Positions 27,033-38,614 of a stretch of DNA of 64,000 nucleotides are shown here, in pieces (positions within the stretch are counted from its first letter, which is position 1; each line of letters begins with the position of its first letter). The stretch is from contig NZ_PIPO01000002.1 in the NCBI RefSeq assembly GCF_003986975.1, forward strand, positions 434,001-498,000, read 5' to 3'. This stretch comes from Aliidiomarina soli. Its GTDB lineage: Bacteria > Pseudomonadota > Gammaproteobacteria > Enterobacterales > Alteromonadaceae. The notes under the pieces are model-generated. The model saw only the letters and a list, made by a program, of their open reading frames with translations. It was not told the DNA's origin and did no database searches. The position numbers and the translations under genes were made by a program.

Positions 27033-27483
27033 GCGAACTCTGGCGGATGAGCGCCAGACTATTGAACTAGGCTCACAGCTGGCAACCGCGTTGCATGCGC
27101 CGCTGGTAATTTACTTACAGGGCGACCTGGGGATGGGGAAAACCACGTTCACACGGGGCCTGGTACAGGCACTGGGGCATCAGGGGGCGGTAAAAAGCCC
27201 CACCTATGCGTTGGTGGAGTCTTATGAATTTAACGCGATGCGCGTTTTTCATTTTGACTTATACCGTTTACAGGATCCGGAAGAACTCGAATTTATGGGA
27301 ATTCGTGACTATTTCACTGATGATTGTGTATGCTTAGTAGAATGGCCGGAGCGAGGCTTTGGGCTGCTACCGCCAGCGGATCTCGACGTTGAATTGCGGG
27401 AAAATTCTGATGGCGGGCGAGACGTGATGATTACAGCACGGACCTCGGCCGGTGAAACTTGCCTGAAAAAAGTTGTAAGTTGA
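27022..27483 (+). CDS. tsaE: tRNA threonylcarbamoyladenosine synthesis ATPase TsaE
   Basis: A 153-residue ATPase that works with TsaB-TsaD to make t6A37 in ANN-decoding tRNAs. The P-loop is GDLGMGKTTFTRGL (~35), followed by KSPTYALVESY and FDLYRLQDPEEL. The C-terminal WPERG motif is intact. It overlaps the nnr end by 11 bp, with two adjacent possible ATG codons (27022, 27025). Confidence 0.95.
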   Translation: MMIKRTLADERQTIELGSQLATALHAPLVIYLQGDLGMGKTTFTRGLVQALGHQGAVKSPTYALVESYEFNAMRVFHFDLYRLQDPEELEFMGIRDYFTDDCVCLVEWPERGFGLLPPADLDVELRENSDGGRDVMITARTSAGETCLKKVVS

Positions 27484-27494
27484 AGTAAAACACC

Positions 27495-28829
27495 ATGATA
27501 AAGATAATCATGACAAAAATGATAACCAGTGCGCTACTACTGTTTGCCGTTCTGGCCAGTCCACAGGTCATGGCGGCAGAAGCCATTGAATCTGTGCGGG
27601 TTTGGCCTGCGCCGGATAAGACGCGTATTGTGTTTGATTTGGCTGAGGCGCCCACTCACAGTTACTTTACCCTGTATGATAGCCAGCCCTATCGGCTGGT
27701 GATTGATTTTCACAATACCCGCAACCAGGTCAACCTTGATGCGCTGGACTTCGAGTCACTGATGGTGGGGCGCGTGCGCACCAGTTCGCCACCGGATAGC
27801 TCGACCGCGCGGATTGTGCTGGAGCTCAGTGACCAGGTTGAACCGGTAATTTTCGCGTTACCTCCGAATGAACGCTATGGTCACCGGTTGGTGGTTGATA
27901 TTCCGGGCCAGTCGGTGCCTGAACAGCGAGTTACACGCAGCGCTGACCGGTTGCCTGAACGCGAAGTTATTGTCGCTATAGATGCCGGTCACGGCGGAGA
28001 AGATCCAGGTTCAATTGGCCCCTCTGGCGTCTATGAAAAGAATATCACGCTACCCGTGGCGACCAAGCTGGCCGCATTAATTAACGCGGATCCCGGCATG
28101 AAAGCGGTGCTGGTGCGCACCGGTGACTACGGTGTGCCATTGAATCAGCGCACTCGCGTAGCGCGTGGTCAACGGGCCGATATGTTTATTTCAATTCACG
28201 CCGATGCGTTCACATCGCCTCAGCCGCGCGGCGCGTCGGTCTGGGTGTTGTCGCGACGTCGGGCGAACTCAGAGTTAGGTCGTTGGCTGGAGAACCGAGA
28301 GCAGCATTCTGAACTGCTTGGCGGAGCCGCGGAGGTACTCTCTAGCAATGGCGATGACATTTATCTGGCGCGAACCTTGCTGGATATGTCACTGGACAGT
28401 TCCATGAGCGGTGGCTTTGACGCGGCGAATATTTTTATTGATCAGTTGAGTACGGTGACGCGTTTACACAGCCGCCAACCACAAGCCGCTAGCTTAGCCG
28501 TACTGAATAGTCCGGATATCCCGTCGGTATTGGTTGAGCTGGGCTTTATATCGAACCCCCACGAGGAAACACAAATGCGTAATAGTGCTCACCAGCAGCG
28601 CCTGGCTGAGGCGCTTTATCGTGGTACCCGGGAGTTCTTTGTCAATCATCCGCTGGACGGTACTATTCTCGCCAACCAAACGGAACGTCAGCATACGGTT
28701 AAGTCAGGCGAGTCACTATCGATACTGGCTCAGCGCTACGGTACAACAGTGCGGGCTATTCAGCGGCGCAATAACCTCAGTTCGACCACGCTACGGGTTG
28801 GGCAAGTACTGGATATTCCTATTTCCTGA
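27495..28829 (+). CDS. amiB: N-acetylmuramoyl-L-alanine amidase AmiB type
   Basis: A 444-residue periplasmic amidase splitting septal peptidoglycan. A signal peptide ends near VMAAEA (~28). An AMIN domain follows (~30-130), then the Amidase_3 catalytic domain (~155-380) with zinc ligands in [12 protein letters not shown], the Glu in GVYEKNI, and the ISIHADAF motif. The C-terminus (~396-443) is one LysM repeat ([19 protein letters not shown]). Activity in the family needs an EnvC-like activator. The stop codon overlaps the mutL start by one base. Confidence 0.93.
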   Translation: MIKIIMTKMITSALLLFAVLASPQVMAAEAIESVRVWPAPDKTRIVFDLAEAPTHSYFTLYDSQPYRLVIDFHNTRNQVNLDALDFESLMVGRVRTSSPPDSSTARIVLELSDQVEPVIFALPPNERYGHRLVVDIPGQSVPEQRVTRSADRLPEREVIVAIDAGHGGEDPGSIGPSGVYEKNITLPVATKLAALINADPGMKAVLVRTGDYGVPLNQRTRVARGQRADMFISIHADAFTSPQPRGASVWVLSRRRANSELGRWLENREQHSELLGGAAEVLSSNGDDIYLARTLLDMSLDSSMSGGFDAANIFIDQLSTVTRLHSRQPQAASLAVLNSPDIPSVLVELGFISNPHEETQMRNSAHQQRLAEALYRGTREFFVNHPLDGTILANQTERQHTVKSGESLSILAQRYGTTVRAIQRRNNLSSTTLRVGQVLDIPIS

Positions 28830-30541
28830 TGCCGATCCGTCAATTACCCGCCCAGCTGGCTAACCAAATTGCTGCCGGAGAAGTAGTAGAACGTCCCTCA
28901 TCGGTGGTCAAAGAGCTGGTCGAAAACAGCATTGATGCCGGCGCCAGTGAACTGCTCATCGACATTGAGCAAGGAGGGGCGCGGCGGATTCGTATTCGTG
29001 ACAATGGTAGCGGTATCGAACGGGATCAGCTGGAGCTGGCGTTGAGTCGCCATGCGACCAGTAAAATCAGCTCGCTGGACGACCTTGAAAGCATTGCCTC
29101 ATTAGGTTTTCGTGGTGAGGCACTGGCCAGTATAAGCTCTGTCTCGCGGTTAACGCTGACTTCAAAAACGGCGGCCCAGACAGAGGCATGGCAAGCGTTC
29201 TGTGAAGGACGTGAGATGCGGGTGCAAATTCAACCAGCGGCGCACCCCACCGGCACCACGATTGACGTGCAGGACCTGTTTTTTAATACGCCCGCCCGAC
29301 GCAAGTTCATGCGCACGGAAAAAACCGAATTCGGCCACATCGACGAAGTCGTCCGGCGTATTGCACTGGGTTGCCCGCGTGTGCGCATTCTGCTGCAGCA
29401 TAATGGTCGCAGAATTCGTGACTACCGGCCCTTGCGGGATGAAAGCAACGCCACGCAGCGACTCAGTTCTATTGTTGGCAATGCCTTTGCACAGCATGCG
29501 CTGAGCCTGCAGGCTGAAGTAGCTCCCTGGCTGCTGCGCGGCTGGGTTGCACCGGCAGCGCATTGTCGCCATCAGGGTGATATTCAGTATATGTATGTCA
29601 ACGGTCGGATGATGAAAGACAAGTTACTCAATCATGCGATACGACAGGCATATGGTGAACAGCTGGGCGATGACCGACAACCCACCTTTGTGTTGTATCT
29701 GGAACTGCCTCCGCGGGATGTTGATGTCAATGTGCACCCGGCTAAGCACGAAGTGCGTTTTCATCAGGCACGTCAGGTACACGACTTTGTCTTGCAGTCT
29801 TTACGTCAGGCGTTGCCGGGCACGACCCCGCAAACTGAAGGTGGGGACGAGTATCAGCCACCACCACAGCATTTTTACCACCAGCCAGAGCGCAGCGGGC
29901 AGACGGCTCAGGAGCAACCGCTCTCGCCCACTGAGCGGCCAGAATCCCGTTCCCAGTCAAGTTCAGCGGCGTTTGCTGGCTATCAGCAGTTGATGACACC
30001 GGCAGCGGATGAACGTCCCGCCGCGCGCACGGACACACCTACAGATACGCAACTGCTGACGGTGCTGGAACAGACCTACGTGCTGGTAAGGCAGGGTAGT
30101 GACCTGAGCCTGGCGCGGGTCAGTGAGCTGCACTATGAAGTCGAGCGGTCTCGTTTGCTGCAGAAGTTAGCTCAGGGCTTGAGTGGCCAGCCATTGCTGG
30201 TACCGGTTCAATTGAAGCTGGATCATGCGCTGAGCGAGGCCTCGGTGCATCAGCTGGCGAAGCTCGGCGTTATGCTTAAACCATTGAGTACGGATAAAGT
30301 CATAGTGATGCAGGTTCCCGCTATGTTACGCCACCATTCTGTTGAAGACTCTCTGCATAACCTGCTGGCTTTATTGCGCAAGCAGGGTACGGATGAGAGC
30401 GAGCTTGCGAGCTGGTTAGCGGCGCAAGTGACCCAACCTCAGTATAGCGACGAACAGGCCGCTTATTGGTGGCAACAGGCACTTGCACTAGGGCGTGCCT
30501 GCGATCATCTGCGTAAACTTGACTGGCGTGCACTATGCTAG
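28829..30541 (+). CDS. mutL: DNA mismatch repair protein MutL
   Basis: A 570-residue GHKL ATPase linking MutS recognition to strand incision. N-terminal motifs are [33 protein letters not shown] and [10 protein letters not shown]. The linker (~340-400) is Gln/Pro-rich and the whole protein is shorter than the 615 residues of E. coli MutL. The C-terminal dimerisation domain shows no DQHAxxExxxxE endonuclease motif, which implies a separate MutH, as in E. coli. It overlaps miaA by 7 bp. Confidence 0.95.
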   Translation: MPIRQLPAQLANQIAAGEVVERPSSVVKELVENSIDAGASELLIDIEQGGARRIRIRDNGSGIERDQLELALSRHATSKISSLDDLESIASLGFRGEALASISSVSRLTLTSKTAAQTEAWQAFCEGREMRVQIQPAAHPTGTTIDVQDLFFNTPARRKFMRTEKTEFGHIDEVVRRIALGCPRVRILLQHNGRRIRDYRPLRDESNATQRLSSIVGNAFAQHALSLQAEVAPWLLRGWVAPAAHCRHQGDIQYMYVNGRMMKDKLLNHAIRQAYGEQLGDDRQPTFVLYLELPPRDVDVNVHPAKHEVRFHQARQVHDFVLQSLRQALPGTTPQTEGGDEYQPPPQHFYHQPERSGQTAQEQPLSPTERPESRSQSSSAAFAGYQQLMTPAADERPAARTDTPTDTQLLTVLEQTYVLVRQGSDLSLARVSELHYEVERSRLLQKLAQGLSGQPLLVPVQLKLDHALSEASVHQLAKLGVMLKPLSTDKVIVMQVPAMLRHHSVEDSLHNLLALLRKQGTDESELASWLAAQVTQPQYSDEQAAYWWQQALALGRACDHLRKLDWRALC

Positions 30542-31509
30542 AGACTGATGAGAACAACGGGTATGTTATCTGCATCTCCGGGCCGACCGCCGCAGGCAAA
30601 ACCCAATTAGCGATGACTCTGGCTGACCGCCAGCCCTGTTCTATTATCAGTGTCGATTCGGCACTGATTTACCGCCAAATGGATATAGGCACCGCGAAAC
30701 CGACGCTTGAGGAGCGGGCCTGTTACCCTCATCAGTTGGTAGATATAAAAGACCCGGCACAAACCTACTCGGCAGCGGATTTTCGTCAGGATGCGCTGCA
30801 GTGCATCAAAGACGCGCTGCAGGCCGGCAAAACGCCCTTGCTGGTGGGTGGAACCATGCTCTATTACCGCGCGTTGCTGGGTGGGCTGTCCAATTTACCG
30901 GAAGCCGATGCTGAACTGCGCCAGCGGCTTAGCGACGAGGCCGAAGCAAACGGCTGGGCCAGCATGCATCAAAAGCTGGAGGCGATTGACCCGGTGTCCG
31001 CAGGGCGAATTCACCCCAATGACCCGCAGCGCATTTTACGAGCACTGGAAGTTTTTCATCTCAGTGGTAAGTCGCTGACCGACATGACCGCAACGCGTGA
31101 GCCAGGCTTACACCTACCCAGTTTCCAGTTTGCGGTAGCACCGGATGATCGAAGTGTCCTCCATCAACGTATTGAACGTCGCTTTGAGCAAATGCTGGAG
31201 CAAGGCTTTCAGGCTGAGGTCGAGGCATTGCGCCAGCGCGGGGATTTACACCTTGATATGCCGTCAATGCGTTGTGTTGGCTATCGTCAGATGTGGCAAT
31301 ACCTTGATGGCGATTATAGCTACCCGGAGATGATTCTGAAGGGGGTTGCCGCGACCCGGCAACTGGCGAAACGGCAAATCACCTGGTTGCGAAGCTGGCC
31401 GGATTTACATTGGCTTGACCCGGAGCGTGAGAACCTTGCTGACAGGGCGTGGTCTATATTGCAGAGTGAGCAACCAAGCCAGCCACAGATGTGGTTAAAA
31501 AAAACTTGA
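30535..31509 (+). CDS. miaA: tRNA dimethylallyltransferase MiaA
   Basis: A 324-residue enzyme adding a dimethylallyl group to A37 of tRNAs reading UNN codons. The P-loop is [12 protein letters not shown] (~15), followed by [18 protein letters not shown], the [11 protein letters not shown] block and the [17 protein letters not shown] block. The start overlaps the mutL end. hfq follows after 100 bp. Confidence 0.95.
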   Translation: MLETDENNGYVICISGPTAAGKTQLAMTLADRQPCSIISVDSALIYRQMDIGTAKPTLEERACYPHQLVDIKDPAQTYSAADFRQDALQCIKDALQAGKTPLLVGGTMLYYRALLGGLSNLPEADAELRQRLSDEAEANGWASMHQKLEAIDPVSAGRIHPNDPQRILRALEVFHLSGKSLTDMTATREPGLHLPSFQFAVAPDDRSVLHQRIERRFEQMLEQGFQAEVEALRQRGDLHLDMPSMRCVGYRQMWQYLDGDYSYPEMILKGVAATRQLAKRQITWLRSWPDLHWLDPERENLADRAWSILQSEQPSQPQMWLKKT

Positions 31510-31597
31510 TTTCTCAGAAATTGACCTCATTTATCTAAATATGTTGCTACACTAATGCGTGCTACACGAAGCATTAATTCTAATAACAAATTGCTAA

Positions 31598-31873
<276 letters not shown>

Positions 31874-31891
31874 TAAGCAGAGGTAGCTCGC

Positions 31892-33184
31892 TTGTTTGAT
31901 AGATATGAAGGCGGCGAGCAGGCAATACTCGTCAATGTTGATTTCCCCAACGAGTCCGCGCGTGAAGATGTAGAAGAATTAGCATTACTGGTGTCGTCGG
32001 CTGGAGTTGAAGCGTTAGATGTTGTTTCAACCAGTCGGCGTGCGCCGGATGCTAAATTATTCATCGGTACCGGCAAAGCGGACGAAATAGCTGCTCTGGT
32101 GAAAGCTCACCAGGCGGATATCGTAATTTTTAACCATGCCTTGTCTCCGTCGCAGGAACGCAATCTGGAAAAAGTATTTCAGTGTCGGGTCCTCGACCGG
32201 ACCGGTCTGATCCTGGACATTTTCGCGCAACGAGCCCGTACCCATGAAGGTAAACTGCAGGTTGAACTCGCTCAGCTGCGCCATATTTCGACCCGTCTGA
32301 TCCGGGGCTGGACTCACCTTGAGCGACAGAAAGGTGGGATTGGACTACGTGGGCCAGGGGAGACCCAGCTGGAGACGGACCGTCGTTTGTTACGGGCTCG
32401 TATTAAAGCAATCCTGGCGCGCCTCGCTAAAGTAGCAAAGCAACGAGAACAAGGCCGCCGCGCTCGTCTTCGCGCTGAGATTCCCACTCTGGCGCTGGTT
32501 GGTTATACCAACGCGGGTAAATCAACCTTGTTCAACCGGATTACTAACTCGACTGTGTATGCAGCGGATCAGCTTTTCGCAACACTGGATCCGACGCTAC
32601 GAAAAATAGAATTAAAGGACGTGGGGCCGGTGATCCTCGCCGATACGGTGGGTTTCATTCGTCACTTGCCGCACGACCTGGTTGCTGCATTTAAAGCCAC
32701 TCTGCAGGAAACACGGGACGCAGACTTATTGCTCCATGTGATGGATATCAGTGACGAGCGCCAGGCAGATAATCAGCGTCAGGTAGATGCGGTACTGGCC
32801 GAAATTGAAGCGGCTGATACGCCCCAGTTGCTGGTCTGTAACAAGATAGACAGGCTTGATTCACAACAACCGCGGATTGATTACGACGACCAGGGGCTGC
32901 CACAGCGGGTTTGGTTGTCAGCGCAAACCGGGCAGGGTTGTGAGTTGCTGCTGCAGGCTTTAGAAGAGCGCCTGGCTAAGCAAATGGTGGCCGAGAGTTT
33001 ACGCCTGCCACCCGAGGAAGGTAAACTACGCAGTCATTTGTACGCGCTTGAATGCGTTGAAAGTGAGCAGATACTTGATAATGGTGATATGTTAGTATCT
33101 GTGCGAATGCCTGCTATCGAGTGGCAGCGTCTGCTCAAGAATTATGCGGAAAAACTGACTGGCTTCGTACGCGATGCGGGTTAG
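31892..33184 (+). CDS. hflX: Ribosome-associated GTPase HflX
   Basis: A 430-residue GTPase that splits stalled ribosomes. The N-terminal domain includes IGTGKADEIAALV and FNHALSPSQERNLE. The linker motif LRGPGETQLETDRRL precedes the GTP-binding domain with G1 GYTNAGKST (~208), G3 DTVGF and G4 NKID. Translation appears to start at TTG 31892 (encoding MFDRYEGGEQA, as in E. coli) with AGAGG upstream. It lies 18 bp after hfq. Confidence 0.95.
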   Translation: MFDRYEGGEQAILVNVDFPNESAREDVEELALLVSSAGVEALDVVSTSRRAPDAKLFIGTGKADEIAALVKAHQADIVIFNHALSPSQERNLEKVFQCRVLDRTGLILDIFAQRARTHEGKLQVELAQLRHISTRLIRGWTHLERQKGGIGLRGPGETQLETDRRLLRARIKAILARLAKVAKQREQGRRARLRAEIPTLALVGYTNAGKSTLFNRITNSTVYAADQLFATLDPTLRKIELKDVGPVILADTVGFIRHLPHDLVAAFKATLQETRDADLLLHVMDISDERQADNQRQVDAVLAEIEAADTPQLLVCNKIDRLDSQQPRIDYDDQGLPQRVWLSAQTGQGCELLLQALEERLAKQMVAESLRLPPEEGKLRSHLYALECVESEQILDNGDMLVSVRMPAIEWQRLLKNYAEKLTGFVRDAG

Positions 33185-33231
33185 TGCCTTCAAGTAAGGT
33201 CAAATTATTTATGTTTAATGTGGAGTAATCG

Positions 33232-34416
33232 ATGGCCTGGAATCAACCGGGGAATGGCGGCGATAAAAACCGCGACCCATGGAATAATCAGGGTGGTAAA
33301 GATCAGGGTCCCCCTGATCTGGACGAAGCTCTGAAAAACCTGCTAGGCAAATTAGGTCTTGGCGGTAAAGGCGGCAAAGGTAAAGGTGGCGGAACCCGCA
33401 GTGGTGGTGGCGTACCAACCAAAGGATTAATTTTGGTTGCGGTGCTGGCGCTGGTGGTGTGGTTCATTTCTGGCTTCTATACCGTCAATGAAGCTGAGCG
33501 TGGTGTGGTACTGCGTTTTGGTGCCTACCACACCGAAGTTGGTTCTGGCCTGCATTGGCGTCCGACCTTTGTTGATAGCGTCAGCAATGTCGACGTGAAT
33601 AACGTCCAGTCGCAAACCACCAGTGGCTTTATGCTGACTGAAGACGAAAACGTGGTTCGGGTTGAACTGGGTGTGCAGTACCGGGTCACCAATGCCCGTG
33701 CCTATCTGTATAACGTCGAATCACCTGACTCAAGTCTGGCACAGAGTACCGACAGTGCATTACGATATGTTGTCGGACACAACACCATGGATAATATCCT
33801 GACTGTGGGTCGTGAACAGATCCGCCAGCAAACCTGGGAAATTATTGACCGTTTGGTTGAGCGCTATGACCTTGGTTTAGAAGTGATAGATGTTAACTTC
33901 CTGCCAGCCCGTCCACCTGAAGAAGTGCGTGATGCATTTGATGATGCCATCGCCGCTCAGGAAGATGAAGAGCGTTTCATCCGCGAAGCTGAAGCCTATG
34001 CCGGTGAACGCGAGCCAGCAGCACGTGGTCAGGTTCGTCGTATGCAACAGGAAGCTCAGGCATACAAAGAGCAGGTTACTTTGCGAGCGCAAGGTGAGGT
34101 TGCACGATTTAATGAATTAGTCGCGCAGTACCAAATATCACCAGAGACCACGCGTCAGCGTATGTACATTGAAACGTTGCAGGAAATTTACTCCAACAAC
34201 GCGAAAGTGTTCGTCGATGTCGATGGCAGCAATAATATGCTCTATCTGCCGCTTGATCAGATTATGAAAAATCGCCAGCAGCAGACGGCTCCATTATTGC
34301 CAACCGGCTCGCAACAGCGTGCTCCGGGAACATCGGGTGGCTCACCAGAGGTGATTCAACCAGAAGGTATTCGCGGTGGCACAAGCCGTGGCACAAGTGG
34401 CCGGGGAGGTAACTAA
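33232..34416 (+). CDS. hflK: FtsH modulator HflK
   Basis: A 394-residue SPFH/band-7 membrane protein. The N-terminal ~60 residues are Gly/Lys/Asn-rich and cytoplasmic, followed by a membrane segment (~64-82) and the band-7 domain (~83-300). A disordered Gly/Ser tail (GGTSRGTSGRGG) ends the protein. HflK and HflC form a large periplasmic cage around FtsH and limit its proteolysis. hflC begins 2 bp after its stop. Confidence 0.95.
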   Translation: MAWNQPGNGGDKNRDPWNNQGGKDQGPPDLDEALKNLLGKLGLGGKGGKGKGGGTRSGGGVPTKGLILVAVLALVVWFISGFYTVNEAERGVVLRFGAYHTEVGSGLHWRPTFVDSVSNVDVNNVQSQTTSGFMLTEDENVVRVELGVQYRVTNARAYLYNVESPDSSLAQSTDSALRYVVGHNTMDNILTVGREQIRQQTWEIIDRLVERYDLGLEVIDVNFLPARPPEEVRDAFDDAIAAQEDEERFIREAEAYAGEREPAARGQVRRMQQEAQAYKEQVTLRAQGEVARFNELVAQYQISPETTRQRMYIETLQEIYSNNAKVFVDVDGSNNMLYLPLDQIMKNRQQQTAPLLPTGSQQRAPGTSGGSPEVIQPEGIRGGTSRGTSGRGGN

Positions 34417-34418
34417 GC

Positions 34419-35306
34419 ATGCGTAATCTATTGATTGTTGTCGCTGTGATTCTAGCAATACTTGGCTATTCATCACTGTTCACAGTGTCTGAAGGCGAGC
34501 GCGCGATTGTGATTCGTTTTGGTAAAATCGCCCAGGACGAAAGCGGTCAGGCGGTGGTCTATCAGCCAGGCCTGCATTTTAAAGTGCCTTTTATTGAGCA
34601 GATCAGAAAACTGGACGCCCGGGTGAAAACCCTGGATGGTCAGCCGGATCGCTTTATTACCAGCGAGCAGAAAGACCTTATCGTTGATGCTTTTGTGAAA
34701 TGGCGTATTTCCGACTTCTCGCAATTCTATTTATCCACCGGCGGTAATGAACGTCAGGCTGAAGATCTGTTAATGCGACGCATTAACTCTGGCCTGCGCA
34801 GCGAGTTTGGTACCCGTACCATTCGCGATATCGTTTCCGGTGAGCGGGATGAATTGATGGAGCAGGCGTTGGTTCAGGCTGGCGACGGTGCATCTGACTT
34901 AGGGGTGCAAATTCTCGACGTGCGGGTGAAGCAAATCAACTTGCCGACCGAGGTTAGCCAGTCTATTTTTGCCCGGATGCGTGCTGAACGTAATGCGGTA
35001 GCACGTGAACACCGTGCTGAAGGTCGCGCTGAAGCGGAATTCATCCGTGCTGATATCGACGCTCGGGTCACCGTTATGCTGGCTGATGCACAGCGTCAGG
35101 CACGTCAGATCCGTGGTGAAGGAGACGCTGAAGCAACTCGTATCTATGGTGAGTCATACAGCCAGGACCCAGAGTTCTTTGCCTTCCTGCGCAGTATGGA
35201 AGCCTACCGGGCGAGCTTTGCCGGTGGCGATGATGTATTGGTGTTAAGCCCGGATAGCGAGTTCTTCCGTTATTTGAGTCAAATGAGCGGTACTAACAAC
35301 GACTAG
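34419..35306 (+). CDS. hflC: FtsH modulator HflC
   Basis: A 295-residue partner of HflK. It has an N-terminal membrane anchor (~4-18: IVVAVILAILGYSS) and a band-7 domain with GERAIVIRFGKI, RVKTLDGQPDRFITSEQKDL and the helical RAEAEFIRADIDARV region. It ends the nnr-hflC run, and a strong terminator follows. Confidence 0.95.
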   Translation: MRNLLIVVAVILAILGYSSLFTVSEGERAIVIRFGKIAQDESGQAVVYQPGLHFKVPFIEQIRKLDARVKTLDGQPDRFITSEQKDLIVDAFVKWRISDFSQFYLSTGGNERQAEDLLMRRINSGLRSEFGTRTIRDIVSGERDELMEQALVQAGDGASDLGVQILDVRVKQINLPTEVSQSIFARMRAERNAVAREHRAEGRAEAEFIRADIDARVTVMLADAQRQARQIRGEGDAEATRIYGESYSQDPEFFAFLRSMEAYRASFAGGDDVLVLSPDSEFFRYLSQMSGTNND

Positions 35307-35335
35307 CTTTGCTAAGGTTGTAACGACTGTGAATT

Positions 35336-35375
35336 AAAAAGCCGATGTGCAGGTAGGCCTGACATCGGCTTTTTT
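35336..35375 (+). terminator. Rho-independent terminator after hflC
   Basis: AGCCGATGT and ACATCGGCT form a perfect stem flanked by A-run and T-run (loop 13 bases), with TTTTTT at the 3' side. It lies before the kynureninase-like gene and argues against any start of that gene upstream of it. Confidence 0.9.
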
Positions 35376-35406
35376 GTATGCTTGCGACAGCAACCAAGGA
35401 GACCTT

Positions 35407-36558
35407 ATGTATAAACATCTGTATTCGCGCTTCCTGGCCCAGCGGCCAGATATTCTGCATTGCTCCCCGCATAGTCATTATTATTGGCCGGATGTTACCC
35501 GTGAGGCTCATATGCAGTATTGGGATGACGCGGCGCAGTATGCTGATGACAAATGGGATGTCATCTTTTCTCAGCGGGTCCCCTCAGTGCAGGCGTTAAT
35601 TGCCGGGCGGCTGAATATCAGTCAGCCACAGCAAATTACATTTGCGCCAAATACACATGAATTTGTATACCGGATCTTAAGCTGTTTTGACCCCGCTAAA
35701 GCGATTAAAATTCTTACCACCGACAGTGAGTTTCATAGCTTTAACCGGCAGAGCCGTCGTTTACTGGAACGCGGCAATGTGCAGATAGAACGGGTTGCGA
35801 CCGAGCCGTTCGACAGTTTCGCCGAGCGCTGGCGCGACGCGGTTGCCGCCTCTGAGTATGATTTAATTTTTATTAGCCAGGTGTTTTTTAATTCCGGGGT
35901 GGCGGCGCCCGAGCCTCGCTTATGGTTGGATGCAGTGCTGCGCGATGACAGCGTTATCGTGGTCGATGGCTACCATGGCTTTGGCGCCATACCGACCGAC
36001 TGGTCAGCCTATGAGCAGCGAGTTTTCTATATCGCCGGGGGCTATAAATATGCCCAGGCCGGTGAGGGAACCTGCTTTATCGTTGTGCCGACGGACTGTT
36101 CGTTACGACCTGAGTACACGGGGTGGTTTGCTGACTTTGAAAACCTGGCCAAGCCGCAACAAGGCGCAGTTGAGTACGCAGCAGACGGCTTCCGGTTTGC
36201 CGGTTCAACCATGGATTATAGCGCGCTGTATCGATTCGAAGCGGTATTGAAGCTATGGCAAGAGCAAGGGTTGAGTGCCGATGTTATTGATCGCTATATA
36301 CGCTCGCTGCAGGATGCGTTCTTAGAACACATAGATAGCCTGCAGCACCCACAATTGACACGTGCGAACTTACTGGTCGATGACTTCTCAACCCATGGCC
36401 ACTTTTTCGCCTTCAAGCTGGCGTCAGCCGATGATGTCAGCAGACTCGCGTCGCGACTACGCGAACAGGGTGTAGCAACGGACTATCGACACGACCGCTT
36501 GCGGTTTGGCTTCGCGTTATATCAGAACCCAGAAGACTTTGCGCAGATTAAAGGCTGA
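35407..36558 (+). CDS. Kynureninase-like PLP-dependent enzyme, class V aminotransferase fold
   Basis: A 383-residue protein of the fold type I, class V group. The PLP lysine is in IAGGYKYAQAGEGTCF (Lys214), with the context of kynureninases, and the Asp/His that hold the ring lie in IVVDGYHGFG (Asp187, His190). The N-terminus HCSPHSHYYWPDVTREAHMQYWDD and FAPNTHEFVYRIL (substrate loop) fit that group. True kynureninase activity is not shown; related enzymes act on other amino acids. ATG 35407 follows AAGGAG at ideal spacing; an in-frame start at 35347 would lie inside the terminator. It is a single gene between hflC and purA. Confidence 0.75.
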   Translation: MYKHLYSRFLAQRPDILHCSPHSHYYWPDVTREAHMQYWDDAAQYADDKWDVIFSQRVPSVQALIAGRLNISQPQQITFAPNTHEFVYRILSCFDPAKAIKILTTDSEFHSFNRQSRRLLERGNVQIERVATEPFDSFAERWRDAVAASEYDLIFISQVFFNSGVAAPEPRLWLDAVLRDDSVIVVDGYHGFGAIPTDWSAYEQRVFYIAGGYKYAQAGEGTCFIVVPTDCSLRPEYTGWFADFENLAKPQQGAVEYAADGFRFAGSTMDYSALYRFEAVLKLWQEQGLSADVIDRYIRSLQDAFLEHIDSLQHPQLTRANLLVDDFSTHGHFFAFKLASADDVSRLASRLREQGVATDYRHDRLRFGFALYQNPEDFAQIKG

Positions 36559-36592
36559 AAATTTGGGTGAATTCTGAACGCCGCTTTGATAG

Positions 36593-37924
<1,332 letters not shown>

Positions 37925-38065
37925 GCGTTGAAAGAAGCCGTAAGGTAGGGGAGATGCCTGTCATTAAACCTACCTTGCGTTTGCAGCTAAATGTGTAAAA
38001 AGCACCCGCTTTAGGCAAAAATTGAGCACTTAGCCGCAAAAATCAAAAAAAATCCCGATTAGCTG

Positions 38066-38094
38066 TTGCAAGAGTAAAATCCATGCCATAGAAT
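38066..38094 (+). promoter_or_regulatory. Promoter of the tRNA-tufB operon
   Basis: TTGCAA (38066-38071) and TAGAAT (38089-38094) are 17 bp apart. An A/T-rich stretch at 38036-38060 could be an UP element. The GC-rich bases after the -10 (GCGCTCC) fit a stringently controlled stable-RNA promoter. Confidence 0.8.
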
Positions 38095-38115
38095 GCGCTC
38101 CACCTAAACGGTGAA

Positions 38116-38191
<76 letters not shown>

Positions 38192-38208
38192 TTTAGAAAA
38201 AAATTTGT

Positions 38209-38293
38209 GGAGGGGTTCCCGAGTGGCCAAAGGGATCAGACTGTAAATCTGACGGCTCAGCCTTCGCAGGTTCGAATCCTGCCCCCTCCACCA
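38209..38293 (+). tRNA. tRNA-Tyr (anticodon GTA)
   Basis: 85 bases including CCA, with the long variable arm of type II tRNAs. The anticodon stem-loop is CAGACTGTAAATCTG. GTA anticodon is Q-modified in bacteria that have QueG, and queG is present in this window. Confidence 0.97.
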
Positions 38294-38331
38294 TTTTTTC
38301 TGCAGACCCCAGGTAGCCGAAAGTAAGATTT

Positions 38332-38406
<75 letters not shown>

Positions 38407-38423
38407 ATAAGAACATAATCCGT

Positions 38424-38499
38424 GCTGATATAGCTCAGTTGGTAGAGCGCACCCTTGGTAAGGGTGAGGTCGGCGGTTCAAATCCGCCTATCAGCACCA
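38424..38499 (+). tRNA. tRNA-Thr (anticodon GGT)
   Basis: 76 bases including CCA. Acceptor stem GCTGATA/TATCAGC, anticodon loop CTTGGTA (GGT). Last tRNA before tufB, which starts 115 bp on and is probably on the same transcript. Confidence 0.97.
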
Positions 38500-38614
38500 T
38501 TCTTTTGCGTTCTTATTCTTCTTTGCCAGCTTCCTGCCTCTGCATTAAATTGAATGTTTTATAAACCTAAGCACTGGTGAGTATCGTCACCGAGCGTATT
38601 AAAGAGAGGCTGTC

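Noticed and set aside
37942..37976. Hairpin after purA as a terminator
   Set aside because: The 8-bp stem AAGGTAGG/CCTACCTT has an 18-base loop and is not followed by a T-run, so I do not call it a terminator.
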